Origin: Thermoplasmatales archaeon | Lineage (GTDB): Archaea > Thermoplasmatota > Thermoplasmata > Methanomassiliicoccales > Methanomethylophilaceae | Assembly: GCA_012522645.1 (NCBI GenBank) | Contig: JAAYKC010000018.1 | Coordinates: 1-60,002 of the forward strand | Direction of reading: 5' to 3' | Length of the DNA: 60,002 bases | Part shown: positions 1 to 7,149 of the stretch, in pieces | How positions within the stretch are numbered: position 1 is the stretch's first letter | Layout of the letters: each line of letters starts with the position of its first letter | Position numbers and translations under genes: made by a program | The notes under the pieces: generated by a model | Told to the model about the DNA's origin: nothing | What the model saw: only the letters and a program-made list of their open reading frames with translations | The model's database searches: none

Positions 1-132
1 GATCCCATATTCAGTCCGGACGGCAAAATATCCTTTGCAGAGATGCCTCTGGATGAGAAGAATCTCATATCCCATCGCGGAAGGGCGATCGGGCTCCTCA
101 AAAAGGAGCTCAGCACGAAAGGATTGATCTGA
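1..132 (+). CDS. XTP/dITP pyrophosphatase (RdgB/Ham1 family), C-terminal end
   Basis: The window opens inside a reading frame that ends at a TGA at 130-132. The 43 visible residues contain FAEM, then DEKNLISHRGRA, which is the conserved C-terminal signature of the Ham1/RdgB family (usual length about 185 residues). These enzymes hydrolyse ITP, dITP and XTP to monophosphates and pyrophosphate, keeping deaminated purines out of nucleic acids. The SHRGRA segment contributes to base recognition. The N-terminal three quarters lie outside the window, so integrity cannot be judged. A tRNA-Pro follows 40 bases downstream. Confidence 0.85.
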   Translation, partial: DPIFSPDGKISFAEMPLDEKNLISHRGRAIGLLKKELSTKGLI

Positions 133-172
133 AGAATAGCCTTAATTACGAGCGGCGCATCATGAACCGCAC

Positions 173-245
173 GGGTCTGTGGGCTAGCTTGGTATACTTG
201 TGGCTTTGGGAGCCATTGACCCCGGTTCAAATCCGGGCAGACCCA
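173..245 (+). tRNA. tRNA-Pro (anticodon UGG)
   Basis: Acceptor arms GGGTCTG (173-179) and CAGACCC (238-244) pair perfectly. The T arm is CCCGG-TTCAAAT-CCGGG. The anticodon stem GTGGC/GCCAT encloses loop TTTGGGA, giving anticodon TGG. The D arm is weakly paired but the GGT of the D loop is present. Discriminator A245 is not followed by CCA, so CCA must be added after transcription. A TATA-like CCTTAATTA at about 139-147 sits at the expected distance. From 246 to 521 nothing else is recognisable. Confidence 0.9.
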
Positions 246-521
246 CTACATCATCAGGCCGGTATACTCGATTTGAAAATCAATGACGGGATATCGAGAA
301 AGAGGGACGATATCGTCAGGGGCATACTGATGCGGCATAATCCCTGAGATTCGATCGGAATCCGCATTCGTCTGAGATGTGCCAGCATATCTTTTTAAGA
401 CAACCGGATCCTGCTGATTTGATGAAATGTTTCATAAAGATCGAAATAGAAACCGACTGTTATGAAAAAAGGACAATTAATGAATCCGTAAAACCTGTCC
501 CGCAGACAGAGCTGTGTTAAA

Positions 522-1220
522 ATGAACGGGAAAGAGACATACGACAAGCTAAAGGAGATGGCCTTCGGTGAAGGGATCGATCTTTTCAGGATAGCGGATG
601 CCGATTGTTTTCTTGACAGTGAATATGAAGGGAACAGGCCGCAGGATTTCCTTGAGGACGTGCGTTCAGTCATAATCATAGGGTCGGTTGTACCCAACGG
701 GGTCGTGGACCCGCTGCCGAAGGGAAGGAGCCAGTACACCAATACGCTGATGGCCGCAACGGCTCTTCTGAGAGTCGCCTCATTCAAACTGGCCCGTTTC
801 ATAGAGAGGACTGGGCACTGGGCGAGCATCGTACCGAACGAAGGAAGTGAGTTCGGATACTGGTATGCCGACAAGGATACTCTGAGAGCGGATCTCTCGG
901 TCAAATGGGCTGCCTACTGCGCAGGAATGGGCAATTACGGCATCAACCAATTGCTGATAACTCCTGAATACGGTCCGAGGGTGAGGCTCACTGCGATCCT
1001 GACCGACATGGTCCTTGATTACGATGGGAAGAGCATGCCCCTCATCAGTGACGCATGCGGCGATTGCCGCCGTTGCATACAGGTATGTCCGGTGCAGGCG
1101 ATCCATGAGGACGGTACATTTGAGAGGTTCAAATGCAAAGAGTATATGTTCAGCGAGCTGGGAGGATTGCGATGCGGATTATGTCTGAAGGTCTGTCCGC
1201 CCGGTTCCGGCAATCCCTGA
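522..1220 (+). CDS. Short QueG-like double [4Fe-4S] protein
   Basis: A 232-residue protein related to epoxyqueuosine reductase QueG (COG1600). The middle segment YGPRVRLTAILTD matches the QueG corrinoid-domain pattern. The C-terminus holds two [4Fe-4S] motifs: CGDCRRCIQVCP near residue 182 and a C plus CGLCLKVCP near residue 220. QueG proteins are usually about 350-380 residues with a C-terminal HEAT-like domain, which is absent, so epoxyqueuosine reduction is not assured. It may be a related Fe-S/corrinoid reductase. The gene is alone, with AT-rich sequence upstream and no clear Shine-Dalgarno sequence. Confidence 0.65.
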   Translation: MNGKETYDKLKEMAFGEGIDLFRIADADCFLDSEYEGNRPQDFLEDVRSVIIIGSVVPNGVVDPLPKGRSQYTNTLMAATALLRVASFKLARFIERTGHWASIVPNEGSEFGYWYADKDTLRADLSVKWAAYCAGMGNYGINQLLITPEYGPRVRLTAILTDMVLDYDGKSMPLISDACGDCRRCIQVCPVQAIHEDGTFERFKCKEYMFSELGGLRCGLCLKVCPPGSGNP

Positions 1221-1345
1221 GAAATACAGAGTTTCAGAATCCCGAAACAAAGTTGTCCTATATAACCGAATATGGGCACGGAGAGGCCTTTCTCCGCCCG
1301 GGAACACGGAACGTGTAAATACTGGATGCGCCAGTTCTTCCGCTC

Positions 1346-1675
1346 GTGATTGTTGAATGGGTCTACCTTCTGGTGGCAGGGCTCCTTGAGCCGTGCTGGG
1401 TAATTGCTCTTGAGAAATCAGACAGATTCAGGAAGGTCCCCTGGGCGATAGCAACGGTTGCCATATTGATCGCCAGCCTTTACCTCCTGTCTCTTTCCAT
1501 GGCCCTGATCGGCCCCGGGACATCCTATGCTGTATGGACCGGTATCGGGGCCGTGCTGACCATGGTGCTGGGTATAGTGATCTACAAAGAGCCGGCCGTC
1601 CTGGTCCGCATATCCTTCATAATGTTGATAGTGGCAGGTGTTGTCGGCCTCAATCTTGTTTCGGGGGCAGCGTGA
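1346..1675 (+). CDS. Small multidrug resistance transporter, subunit 1 (SugE/Gdx-like)
   Basis: A 109-residue, four-helix SMR protein. The membrane-embedded glutamate lies in VAGLLEPCW (E14-E15 region), and SYAVWTGIGAVLTMVLGI matches the SugE/Gdx signature better than the EmrE one. Members export guanidinium or quaternary cations against protons. The start is GTG; TATA-like GTGTAAATAC about 30 bases upstream suggests a leaderless transcript. The gene abuts a second SMR gene with no gap, so the two probably form an antiparallel heterodimer like EbrAB or YkkCD. The substrate cannot be read from sequence. Confidence 0.85.
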   Translation: MIVEWVYLLVAGLLEPCWVIALEKSDRFRKVPWAIATVAILIASLYLLSLSMALIGPGTSYAVWTGIGAVLTMVLGIVIYKEPAVLVRISFIMLIVAGVVGLNLVSGAA

Positions 1676-2026
1676 ATGAAGGAATGCAATAAGCTCTGGA
1701 TGTATCTTCTGATAGCCGGCATATGCGAAATAATCTGGGCTGTCTCTCTGGGATACTCGGAGGGATTCACCATACCGTGGTACGCAGCGGCGGTCGTGAT
1801 CTTCCTGTCCATAAGCATATATCTCCTGTCCAAGGCCATAAACGGCGGCCTCCCGGTCGGAACGGCCTATGCCGTATGGGTGGGCATAGGATCCGTGGGC
1901 ACCATGGCCGTCAGCATCATACTGGGCAATGAGCCGGCAGCCCCTTTGAATATGCTCTTCGTGGGAGCGATCATAATCGGGATCATAGGATTGCAGGTCA
2001 CATGCGGTGCGAAAGCACAGGATTAA
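1676..2026 (+). CDS. Small multidrug resistance transporter, subunit 2 (SugE/Gdx-like)
   Basis: A 116-residue, four-helix SMR protein whose ATG directly follows the stop of the preceding SMR gene. Helix 1 carries the essential glutamate in IAGICEIIWAVSL. GTAYAVWVGIGSVGT is the conserved helix 3 to loop motif. The two subunits differ most in charged loop residues, as expected for a pair with fixed opposite membrane orientation. Function is inferred as heteromeric drug or guanidinium export. No guanidine riboswitch was recognised upstream. Confidence 0.85.
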   Translation: MKECNKLWMYLLIAGICEIIWAVSLGYSEGFTIPWYAAAVVIFLSISIYLLSKAINGGLPVGTAYAVWVGIGSVGTMAVSIILGNEPAAPLNMLFVGAIIIGIIGLQVTCGAKAQD

Positions 2027-2053
2027 AGGGTTCATTCTCCCTTACCTCTCCGC

Positions 2054-2539
2054 ATGACAAAATTCGAGATAGGGGATACAGCTCCAGATTTCACACTGTC
2101 CTCGACAGACGGCGGGGATTTCAACCTGTACGGCGAATTGGAGAACGGGCCGGTATTGGTCAACTTCTATGTCGGAGACTTCGGTCTGAACTGCTATAAC
2201 TACTCAGTCAGATTCGTAGAGCGTTACGGCGAGCTGTTGGATGCCGGCACCAGGATGGTGGGGGTCAATTCAGACAGTGCGGACAGCCACAGGAAATGGA
2301 AAGAACGCCTGGAGGCCCCTTATGATTTCCTTTTTGACGAGAACAAGAAAGTGAGCACAGAGTACGGCGCCATAGTCGGACCGGGGCACATGGTCACGGG
2401 CTTCACCAACAGGGAATTCTATCTCATAGGCGGAGACAGGAGGATAAGGTACATCTGGAGAGCGGATGTACCTAAAACGCTCCCTGATTTCGATGAGGTC
2501 CTTGAAGGAGTGAAGAAGGGACTGGCTCTTCAGTTCTGA
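2054..2539 (+). CDS. Peroxiredoxin-fold protein with altered active site
   Basis: A 161-residue AhpC/TSA-like thioredoxin-fold protein starting GDTAPDFTL, typical of peroxiredoxins. The active-site pattern F-Y-P-x-D-x-T-x-x-C reads FYVGDFGLNC: the candidate peroxidatic Cys47 is kept but the conserved Pro and Thr are replaced by Val40 and Gly44. No second cysteine exists, so it would be 1-Cys. The Pro and Thr normally shield and activate the cysteine, so peroxidase activity is doubtful. The last 10 bases overlap the convergent dph6 gene. Confidence 0.7.
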   Translation: MTKFEIGDTAPDFTLSSTDGGDFNLYGELENGPVLVNFYVGDFGLNCYNYSVRFVERYGELLDAGTRMVGVNSDSADSHRKWKERLEAPYDFLFDENKKVSTEYGAIVGPGHMVTGFTNREFYLIGGDRRIRYIWRADVPKTLPDFDEVLEGVKKGLALQF

Positions 2540-3207
2540 TCCTTGGTTTCGAGAAATGCTTCCTCCACGGTCAGCAGGGACGAGTTGCGGCCGGCATCCT
2601 TGCGGTCCCGTTTTATGACGAGACGCTTCTCGTGCATCGGAGAATCCAGGACAAGGGATTCATACTCCCCTCCTTCCCCGGTCACGCTGAGCCCGATCCT
2701 CTCTCCCGCTTCGATCAGCCTCTCCTTGCATGCGGCATCCAGCCTGCATCCCAAAAAGGTCTCGTCCAACCCCTCTGCGAAGGTCCCTACGATTATCGCC
2801 TCTATGCCGGCGGCCCCGATCTCGTCGTAAACCAGATTCTGATCCTTCCTCCAGAGGGGGGCGTAGACCATGAGACCCAGATCATCACAGACCGTATTGA
2901 TCCTGTCCCATTGGTAGTCGGACCATATACCGCCCATTATCACTCCGTCCGCCTCCAATCCGCCGAGGACGTCCCTCAGGGCCTTCATGTCCCCGGCCTC
3001 CGTGCCGTCTGTCTCGGCTCCTTTGAACCTCATTCCCACAGCCTCGGCGATCAGGGGCACCAGCCCCGCATTCGGAGTGTGGAATATCCATGAGTCCCCT
3101 GCAGAGGAAATGCCGACCACGCAGCATATCTCGTGACCTGACTGATGAGCCAGGTACATCGCGAGAATGGAATCCTTCCCGCCGGAGCAAAGAGCGGCCA
3201 AGCGCAT
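2530..3207 (-). CDS. dph6: Diphthine--ammonia ligase
   Basis: A 225-residue ATP-binding alpha-hydrolase-fold protein. The N-terminal PP-loop is LCSGGKDSILAMYLA, followed by GGIWSDYQWDRI and the family hallmark GEGGEYESLVLD near the C-terminus. Dph6 performs the last step of diphthamide synthesis, amidating diphthine on elongation factor 2. Length and motif order match the stand-alone archaeal enzyme (MJ0570 family). It is divergent from arfB across 55 bases and converges on the redoxin gene with a 10-base overlap. Confidence 0.9.
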   Translation of the reverse strand: MRLAALCSGGKDSILAMYLAHQSGHEICCVVGISSAGDSWIFHTPNAGLVPLIAEAVGMRFKGAETDGTEAGDMKALRDVLGGLEADGVIMGGIWSDYQWDRINTVCDDLGLMVYAPLWRKDQNLVYDEIGAAGIEAIIVGTFAEGLDETFLGCRLDAACKERLIEAGERIGLSVTGEGGEYESLVLDSPMHEKRLVIKRDRKDAGRNSSLLTVEEAFLETKDQN

Positions 3208-3262
3208 GAGCCCCTATGGACCAGCAGTAATTTAATCTCTTACAAGCGCAATCGGACCTCTC

Positions 3263-3961
3263 ATGAGAATAGATGAGATGACCTCGGAGGATTTCCGTGA
3301 AGCTGTGATCAAAGGGGCTACTGTCATCCTGCCTTTGGGAGCCACTGAAGCCCACGGACCTCATCTTCCCCTCGGAACCGATACGTTCCAGCCGGAATAT
3401 GTCGCTGAGAGGGTCGCTGAGATGAACGACAACGTTCTGGTCGCACCCGTCATGCCTTACGGGCAGCACTCCTCCATGCGGAACGTGGCCGGCACGATCG
3501 GCATATCATTCGACACACTGCGCGCTTTCGTCACCGACGTCCTGAACTATCTTATCGCTGACGGGATCAGAAGGATAGTCATCATAAGCGGGCATGCCGG
3601 CACATCCCACATGTGCGCCATAACCGAGGCCTGCAGAGCAGTCGTCGGAAGAAGAGATGTGCGGATCGCGTTCTTCTCCGACTATGATATAGCTTCTGAG
3701 ATGACCAATGTGGAGAATGACGGGCACGGGGGCCTGGTCGAGACCTCCAGGATCCTGGATATCCGTCCGGATCTTGTGAGGGGCGCAAGACCTGTGGGAA
3801 CGTACAAGAGTCACGGACACCTTGTTCTCAGGGACGGCAGTGTCTGCTTCCCTGAGGGAATGGCAGGAGACACGAGAGATTCGACCCCTGAATTCGGAAA
3901 AGAGATAAATGACTACGTCGTGAGGGCGGTATCTGAGATCATCAGGGAAGACCTATCATGA
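3263..3961 (+). CDS. arfB: Creatininase-family amidohydrolase, probable FAPy deformylase ArfB
   Basis: A 232-residue creatininase-fold enzyme. Metal-ligand motifs are GATEAHGPHLPLGTD (Glu, His and Asp ligands), ISGHAG and GHGGLVETS. In archaea this family includes ArfB (MJ0116), which removes the formyl group from the pyrimidine formed by GTP cyclohydrolase III on the way to riboflavin and F420; that is the most likely role. Creatininase-like peptide or amide hydrolysis cannot be excluded. TATA-like GTAATTTAATC 30 bases upstream points to a nearly leaderless transcript. The stop overlaps rpiA as ATGA. Confidence 0.75.
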   Translation: MRIDEMTSEDFREAVIKGATVILPLGATEAHGPHLPLGTDTFQPEYVAERVAEMNDNVLVAPVMPYGQHSSMRNVAGTIGISFDTLRAFVTDVLNYLIADGIRRIVIISGHAGTSHMCAITEACRAVVGRRDVRIAFFSDYDIASEMTNVENDGHGGLVETSRILDIRPDLVRGARPVGTYKSHGHLVLRDGSVCFPEGMAGDTRDSTPEFGKEINDYVVRAVSEIIREDLS

Positions 3962-4635
3962 GCGTCAATATGAAGAAGGCTGCAGCGGAAAGAGCCGTGG
4001 ACGAATATGTGAAGGACGGAATGAAGGTCGGGCTCGGCACCGGGTCCACTGCATTCTATGCGATCCACAGAGTGGGTGAGCTCGTGGCTAACGGCATGGA
4101 TCTGACATGCGTCGCCACATCCGAGGAGACTGAGAGGATTGCCGGGGACCTCGGGATAAAGGTCGTGGATCTCTCAGAGGTCAACAATCTGGACGTCACG
4201 ATAGACGGTGCTGACGAGGTCACCATGCAACTGCAGCTCATCAAAGGGCTGGGAGGAGCGCTCGTAAGGGAGAAGATCGTCGCAGCGGCATCCCTGGATC
4301 AGATCATAATCGCTGATGAGTCCAAGCTTGTGGAATCCCTGGGGAAGGTGTGCCCTCTGCCTGTGGAGGTCATGATCTTCGGTCATGAGAAAGCAAAGCG
4401 CATGATAGAGCGCCAGGGATGCAAGGCAGTGCTGAGGATGAAGGGCGATGAGCCCTTCGTAACGGACAACGGGAACTACATATACGACTGCAAGTTCGAC
4501 GGTATTGAGAACCCGTACTTCCTGGAGAGCCGCCTGGACACCATACCCGGTGTCGTGGAGAACGGCCTTTTCCTCAACATGACGACCGCAGCATTCGTGG
4601 GCCGTTCCGACGGCACTGTTAAGAAGATCTGCTGA
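3958..4635 (+). CDS. rpiA: Ribose-5-phosphate isomerase A
   Basis: A 225-residue RpiA with the substrate-binding GLGTGSTA loop near residue 28, the catalytic-region DGADEV, KGLGGAL and VREKIVA. It interconverts ribose 5-phosphate and ribulose 5-phosphate, giving PRPP precursors from ribulose monophosphate-type metabolism. It overlaps arfB by four bases (ATGA) and is surely cotranscribed, which fits because ribulose 5-phosphate and GTP-derived pyrimidine both feed riboflavin synthesis. An ATG six codons upstream of the MKKAAAE motif is used here; the internal MKK start is also possible. Confidence 0.93.
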   Translation: MSVNMKKAAAERAVDEYVKDGMKVGLGTGSTAFYAIHRVGELVANGMDLTCVATSEETERIAGDLGIKVVDLSEVNNLDVTIDGADEVTMQLQLIKGLGGALVREKIVAAASLDQIIIADESKLVESLGKVCPLPVEVMIFGHEKAKRMIERQGCKAVLRMKGDEPFVTDNGNYIYDCKFDGIENPYFLESRLDTIPGVVENGLFLNMTTAAFVGRSDGTVKKIC

Positions 4636-4670
4636 CTCTGCGCTCTCTTATAACGCGCGGGCTAATGCTT

Positions 4671-4678
4671 TTTATATG
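4671..4678 (+). promoter_or_regulatory. TATA box of the ribosomal protein operon
   Basis: TTTATATG preceded by a T-rich stretch lies 47 bases before the rpl44e ATG. Transcription would start near 4700, leaving a short leader that carries AAGGTG at 4711-4716 as the ribosome binding site. Confidence 0.6.
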
Positions 4679-4724
4679 ACCTCAGTATTAGGCAGTCCTG
4701 CTTCCACCAGAAGGTGTATTAATA

Positions 4725-5015
4725 ATGAAATTGCCCAGGACAGTCAAGAGATATTGCCCAAACTGCAAGACCCATTCGGTCCATGATGTAGAGAGGGTTA
4801 AGAAGAAAAAAGCCAGCGAACTGAAATGGGGTCAGAGGAGATTCAGGAAGGTCACTTCCGGATACGGCGGTTTCCCCAGGCCTAAGCCTGAGGGAAGAGA
4901 GAAACCCACCAAGAGGGTGAACCTCAGATACAGATGCACCCAGTGCAAGAAAGCTAACCTGTCTCCCTGCATCAGGGCCAAGAAGTTCGAACTCATGGAG
5001 GGATCGCACCAGTGA
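4725..5015 (+). CDS. rpl44e: Large ribosomal subunit protein eL42 (L44e)
   Basis: A 96-residue basic protein starting MKLPRTVKRYCPNCKTH. Zinc-binding cysteine pairs are CPNC near residue 11 and CTQC near residue 74. The conserved central GYGGFPRPKPEGREKPTKR forms the loop reaching the E site of the large subunit. Length matches archaeal L44e. It is the first gene of the L44e-S27e-aIF2a-Nop10-PAC2 operon, the gene order known from many archaea. Its TGA overlaps the GTG of rps27e. Confidence 0.97.
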   Translation: MKLPRTVKRYCPNCKTHSVHDVERVKKKKASELKWGQRRFRKVTSGYGGFPRPKPEGREKPTKRVNLRYRCTQCKKANLSPCIRAKKFELMEGSHQ

Positions 5016-5179
5016 CCGGAAAATTCATAAAAATCAAATGCACGGACTGCAGCAACGAGCAGATCGCTTTTGCCAGGCCGTCTACATTAGTAACCTGCCA
5101 CGCATGTGGCTCCACCCTTATCGTCCCGAAAGGCGGTAAAGGGCAGGTAAAAGGCGAAATCGTAGAAGTAGTAGGTTAA
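5012..5179 (+). CDS. rps27e: Small ribosomal subunit protein eS27 (S27e)
   Basis: A 55-residue protein starting at GTG 5012, which overlaps the L44e stop as GTGA. It begins MTGKFIKIKCTDC and carries a four-cysteine zinc finger, with C-x2-C near residue 10 and CHAC near residue 29. It ends GEIVEVVG. This is the usual size for archaeal S27e. It sits two bases before aif2a, and the tight overlaps on both sides indicate translational coupling. It is a short gene that size filters can miss. Confidence 0.95.
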   Translation: MTGKFIKIKCTDCSNEQIAFARPSTLVTCHACGSTLIVPKGGKGQVKGEIVEVVG

Positions 5180-5181
5180 TC

Positions 5182-5955
5182 ATGCCTCGAAACAAGGGTT
5201 TCCCCGAAAGAGGAGAGCTGGTCGTCTGTTCGGTCACCAGTGTCAAGGATTTCGGGGCTTTCGTCACACTTGATGAGTATGGCGACAAGGAGGGTTTCAT
5301 CCACATCAGAGATGCCGCCACCGGCTGGGTCAAGTACCTGCGTGACTACATCCGTGAAGGACAGAAAGTCGTCTGCAAGGTCCTGGGCGTAGACCCGTCC
5401 AAAGGGCACATAGATCTTTCCCTCAAATCCGTGAATGCGCACCAGAAGCGCGAGAAGATCCAGCAGTGGAAGAACGAGAAGAAGGCGGAGAAGCTCGTCG
5501 AGATCATCGCAGAGAGGATGACAATATCCATTGACGATGCATATGATCAGTTCGCCAATGAGCTCATCGACACCTACGAGACTCTGTACGGAGCCTTCGA
5601 GGCCTTCGCCGTTTCCCCGGACGAGATGACCGAGGAGTACAGCGGAGCATGGGTCCAAACATTCCTGGAGGTTGCCCAGGAGAACGTAGCCGTGCCGTCC
5701 GTGAAGATAAGCGGGATATTGGAGCTCAGATCTTTCGCTCCTGACGGCATAGAGCACATAAAGAACGCACTGAACAAAGGCCTTGCTGCGGGCGGCGATG
5801 CGGATGCGGAGATCATTTGCGTGGGATGCCCGAAGTACCGCATAGTCATCACCGCCGAGGATTACAAAACGGCGGAAGAGACGATGAAGGATATCTCTTC
5901 GGCTGCCATCAAGGCCATGGAGAAAGCGGGCGGCGAAGCGTCCCTCAAACGCTGA
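5182..5955 (+). CDS. eif2a: Translation initiation factor aIF2 subunit alpha
   Basis: A 257-residue protein with an N-terminal S1 domain (residues about 10-80: GELVVCSVTSVKDFGAFVTL, then GHIDLSLKSV), a helical middle domain and a C-terminal alpha-beta domain that contacts aIF2-gamma. The trimer delivers initiator Met-tRNA to the small subunit. Length and domain order are as in other archaea. The ATG is two bases after the rps27e stop. The Ser51 region that eukaryotic kinases phosphorylate reads KYLRDY here, without a clear counterpart. Confidence 0.96.
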   Translation: MPRNKGFPERGELVVCSVTSVKDFGAFVTLDEYGDKEGFIHIRDAATGWVKYLRDYIREGQKVVCKVLGVDPSKGHIDLSLKSVNAHQKREKIQQWKNEKKAEKLVEIIAERMTISIDDAYDQFANELIDTYETLYGAFEAFAVSPDEMTEEYSGAWVQTFLEVAQENVAVPSVKISGILELRSFAPDGIEHIKNALNKGLAAGGDADAEIICVGCPKYRIVITAEDYKTAEETMKDISSAAIKAMEKAGGEASLKR

Positions 5956-5967
5956 GAAGATTTTTTC

Positions 5968-6156
5968 ATGAGAACCGTGATAAGGGTTTGCAGAAGCTGT
6001 CGCAGATATTCCATGAGGCTGAAGTGCCCGGAATGCGGATCTGACACCCGGCACCCTGCGCCTCCCCGTTACTCCCCGGAGGACAGATACGGAGAGTACA
6101 GGAGGAAGAGCATCATCGAGGAGTACGGCGAGAATGGAAAGCACAGTGATTTATGA
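5968..6156 (+). CDS. nop10: H/ACA RNP protein Nop10
   Basis: A 62-residue protein with a zinc ribbon CRSC/CPEC in the first 25 residues and the basic C-terminal stretch APPRYSPEDRYGEYRR that binds Cbf5. It is part of the pseudouridylation guide complex with Cbf5, Gar1 and L7Ae. Position after aif2a is the conserved archaeal arrangement. It overlaps the next gene by 23 bases. Confidence 0.95.
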   Translation: MRTVIRVCRSCRRYSMRLKCPECGSDTRHPAPPRYSPEDRYGEYRRKSIIEEYGENGKHSDL

Positions 6157-6880
6157 TTCAATGCCCCGGACCAAGAAGGCTATTTTCATAGAGGGGCTCC
6201 CAGGAGTGGGGGATATCGGGAAGACGGCCGCGGATTTCATAGTGAAATCCCTGAAAGCCAAGAAGTTCGCCACCATCCTGTCAGAGCACCTTCCGCCCCA
6301 GGTGATCCTCGACGATGACTGCGTCATACGGATGGCGTCCAATGAATTGTGGTACGCCGAGGTCAACGGCAGAGACATAGTGTTCCTGACAGGGGACTTC
6401 CAGGCGATGACCCCTGACGGGCAGTTCCTCTTCTGCAAGAACCTGTTCGATAATGATCTGAAGAAGCTCGATATCTCGGAGATCTATACGCTCGGAGGAT
6501 ACGGCACAGGCAAACTGGTGGATAACCCGCGGATACTGGGTGCCGTCAGCGACATAGGGATGAAAGGAAGGCTGGAGGAGTGCGGTGTCGTCTTCTCCCC
6601 CGGAGAACCGGGGCCCGGGATCGTGGGCGCCAGCGGCCTGTTCGTAGGATTCGGACAGATGGCGGGCATCCCGTCCGCCTGCCTGATGGGCGAGACCTCA
6701 GGTTTCTTCGTAGACTATAAGAGCGCCATAGAGCTGATAAACGTGCTCGAGAAGCTCATGGGCTTCGAGATCGACAAGAAGGAGTTGCTGGAAGGCGCTG
6801 AGCATATCGACGAGCTTAATGCCAGAGTGAAGGAGTACGGTGAGGAGCAGGAGAGGAACAGCCTGACCTACATCGGTTGA
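6134..6880 (+). CDS. PAC2-family proteasome assembly chaperone-like protein
   Basis: A 248-residue member of the PAC2/COG2047 family. EGLPGVGDIGKTAADFIVKSL at the N-terminus, LGGYGTGK and the glycine-rich PGEPGPGIVGASGLFVGFG are family signatures. Archaeal relatives are thought to act in proteasome assembly, but direct evidence is thin. The C-terminal 60 residues are helical and charged. The ATG lies inside nop10 (23-base overlap), so it is translated from the same transcript. A tRNA-Tyr follows. Confidence 0.85.
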   Translation: MESTVIYDSMPRTKKAIFIEGLPGVGDIGKTAADFIVKSLKAKKFATILSEHLPPQVILDDDCVIRMASNELWYAEVNGRDIVFLTGDFQAMTPDGQFLFCKNLFDNDLKKLDISEIYTLGGYGTGKLVDNPRILGAVSDIGMKGRLEECGVVFSPGEPGPGIVGASGLFVGFGQMAGIPSACLMGETSGFFVDYKSAIELINVLEKLMGFEIDKKELLEGAEHIDELNARVKEYGEEQERNSLTYIG

Positions 6881-6923
6881 ATTCCCGAATGTGTTAAATA
6901 ATGTATCCATTATCCTACCCTGT

Positions 6924-7031
6924 CCCCACCTAGCTCAGACTGGCTAGAGCGGCTGACTGTAGAGTGTTTCCGGTATTACCGGTGCAGCCGCCGAAATCAG
7001 CAGGTCCCCTGTTCAAATCAGGGGGTGGGGA
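6924..7031 (+). tRNA. tRNA-Tyr (anticodon GUA) with intron
   Basis: Acceptor CCCCACC/GGTGGGG gives the C1-G72 pair that archaeal TyrRS requires. D stem is GCTC/GAGC. Anticodon stem GCTGA (6952-6956) pairs with TCAGC (6997-7001). The T arm is CCCTG-TTCAAAT-CAGGG. Anticodon GTA is at 6959-6961. A 33-base insertion separates the anticodon loop from the 3' stem. Discriminator A7031 is followed by an encoded CCA (7032-7034). TATA-like GTTAAATAATG at about 6893-6903 lies at the right distance. Confidence 0.95.
6963..6995 (+). other. tRNA-Tyr intron (canonical 37/38 position)
   Basis: The insertion begins one base after the GTA anticodon, the standard archaeal position cut by the EndA splicing endonuclease. 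It contains CCGGT-ATT-ACCGG, a small perfect hairpin. The exon-intron junctions can form a bulge-helix-bulge. The exact boundaries may slide by a base or two. Confidence 0.85.
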
Positions 7032-7105
7032 CCATTTTCTTCTGACTTGACAAATTAACAGCCCTAAATAAATATGGATTGAGAATCAGAAATGAAAATA
7101 GTTTG

Positions 7106-7136
7106 AGGAGCGGCCCCGAGGCAGGGGACCGCTCCT
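7106..7136 (-). terminator. Hairpin terminator after htpG
   Basis: AGGAGCGG-CCCC (7106-7117), loop GAGGCA, then GGGG-A-CCGCTCCT (7124-7136) form a 12-bp stem with one bulged A. It lies 14 bases after the htpG stop on the minus strand and is followed by moderately T-rich sequence. It may also end readthrough from tRNA-Tyr. Confidence 0.65.
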
Positions 7137-7149
7137 ATCCCGTTCCGTA

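Noticed and set aside
162..347. A 61-codon frame over the tRNA-Pro region
   Set aside because: It is produced by the tRNA sequence itself.
5176..6144. A 322-codon minus-strand frame across aif2a and nop10
   Set aside because: Leucine- and histidine-rich antisense text without domains; the plus-strand genes are certain.
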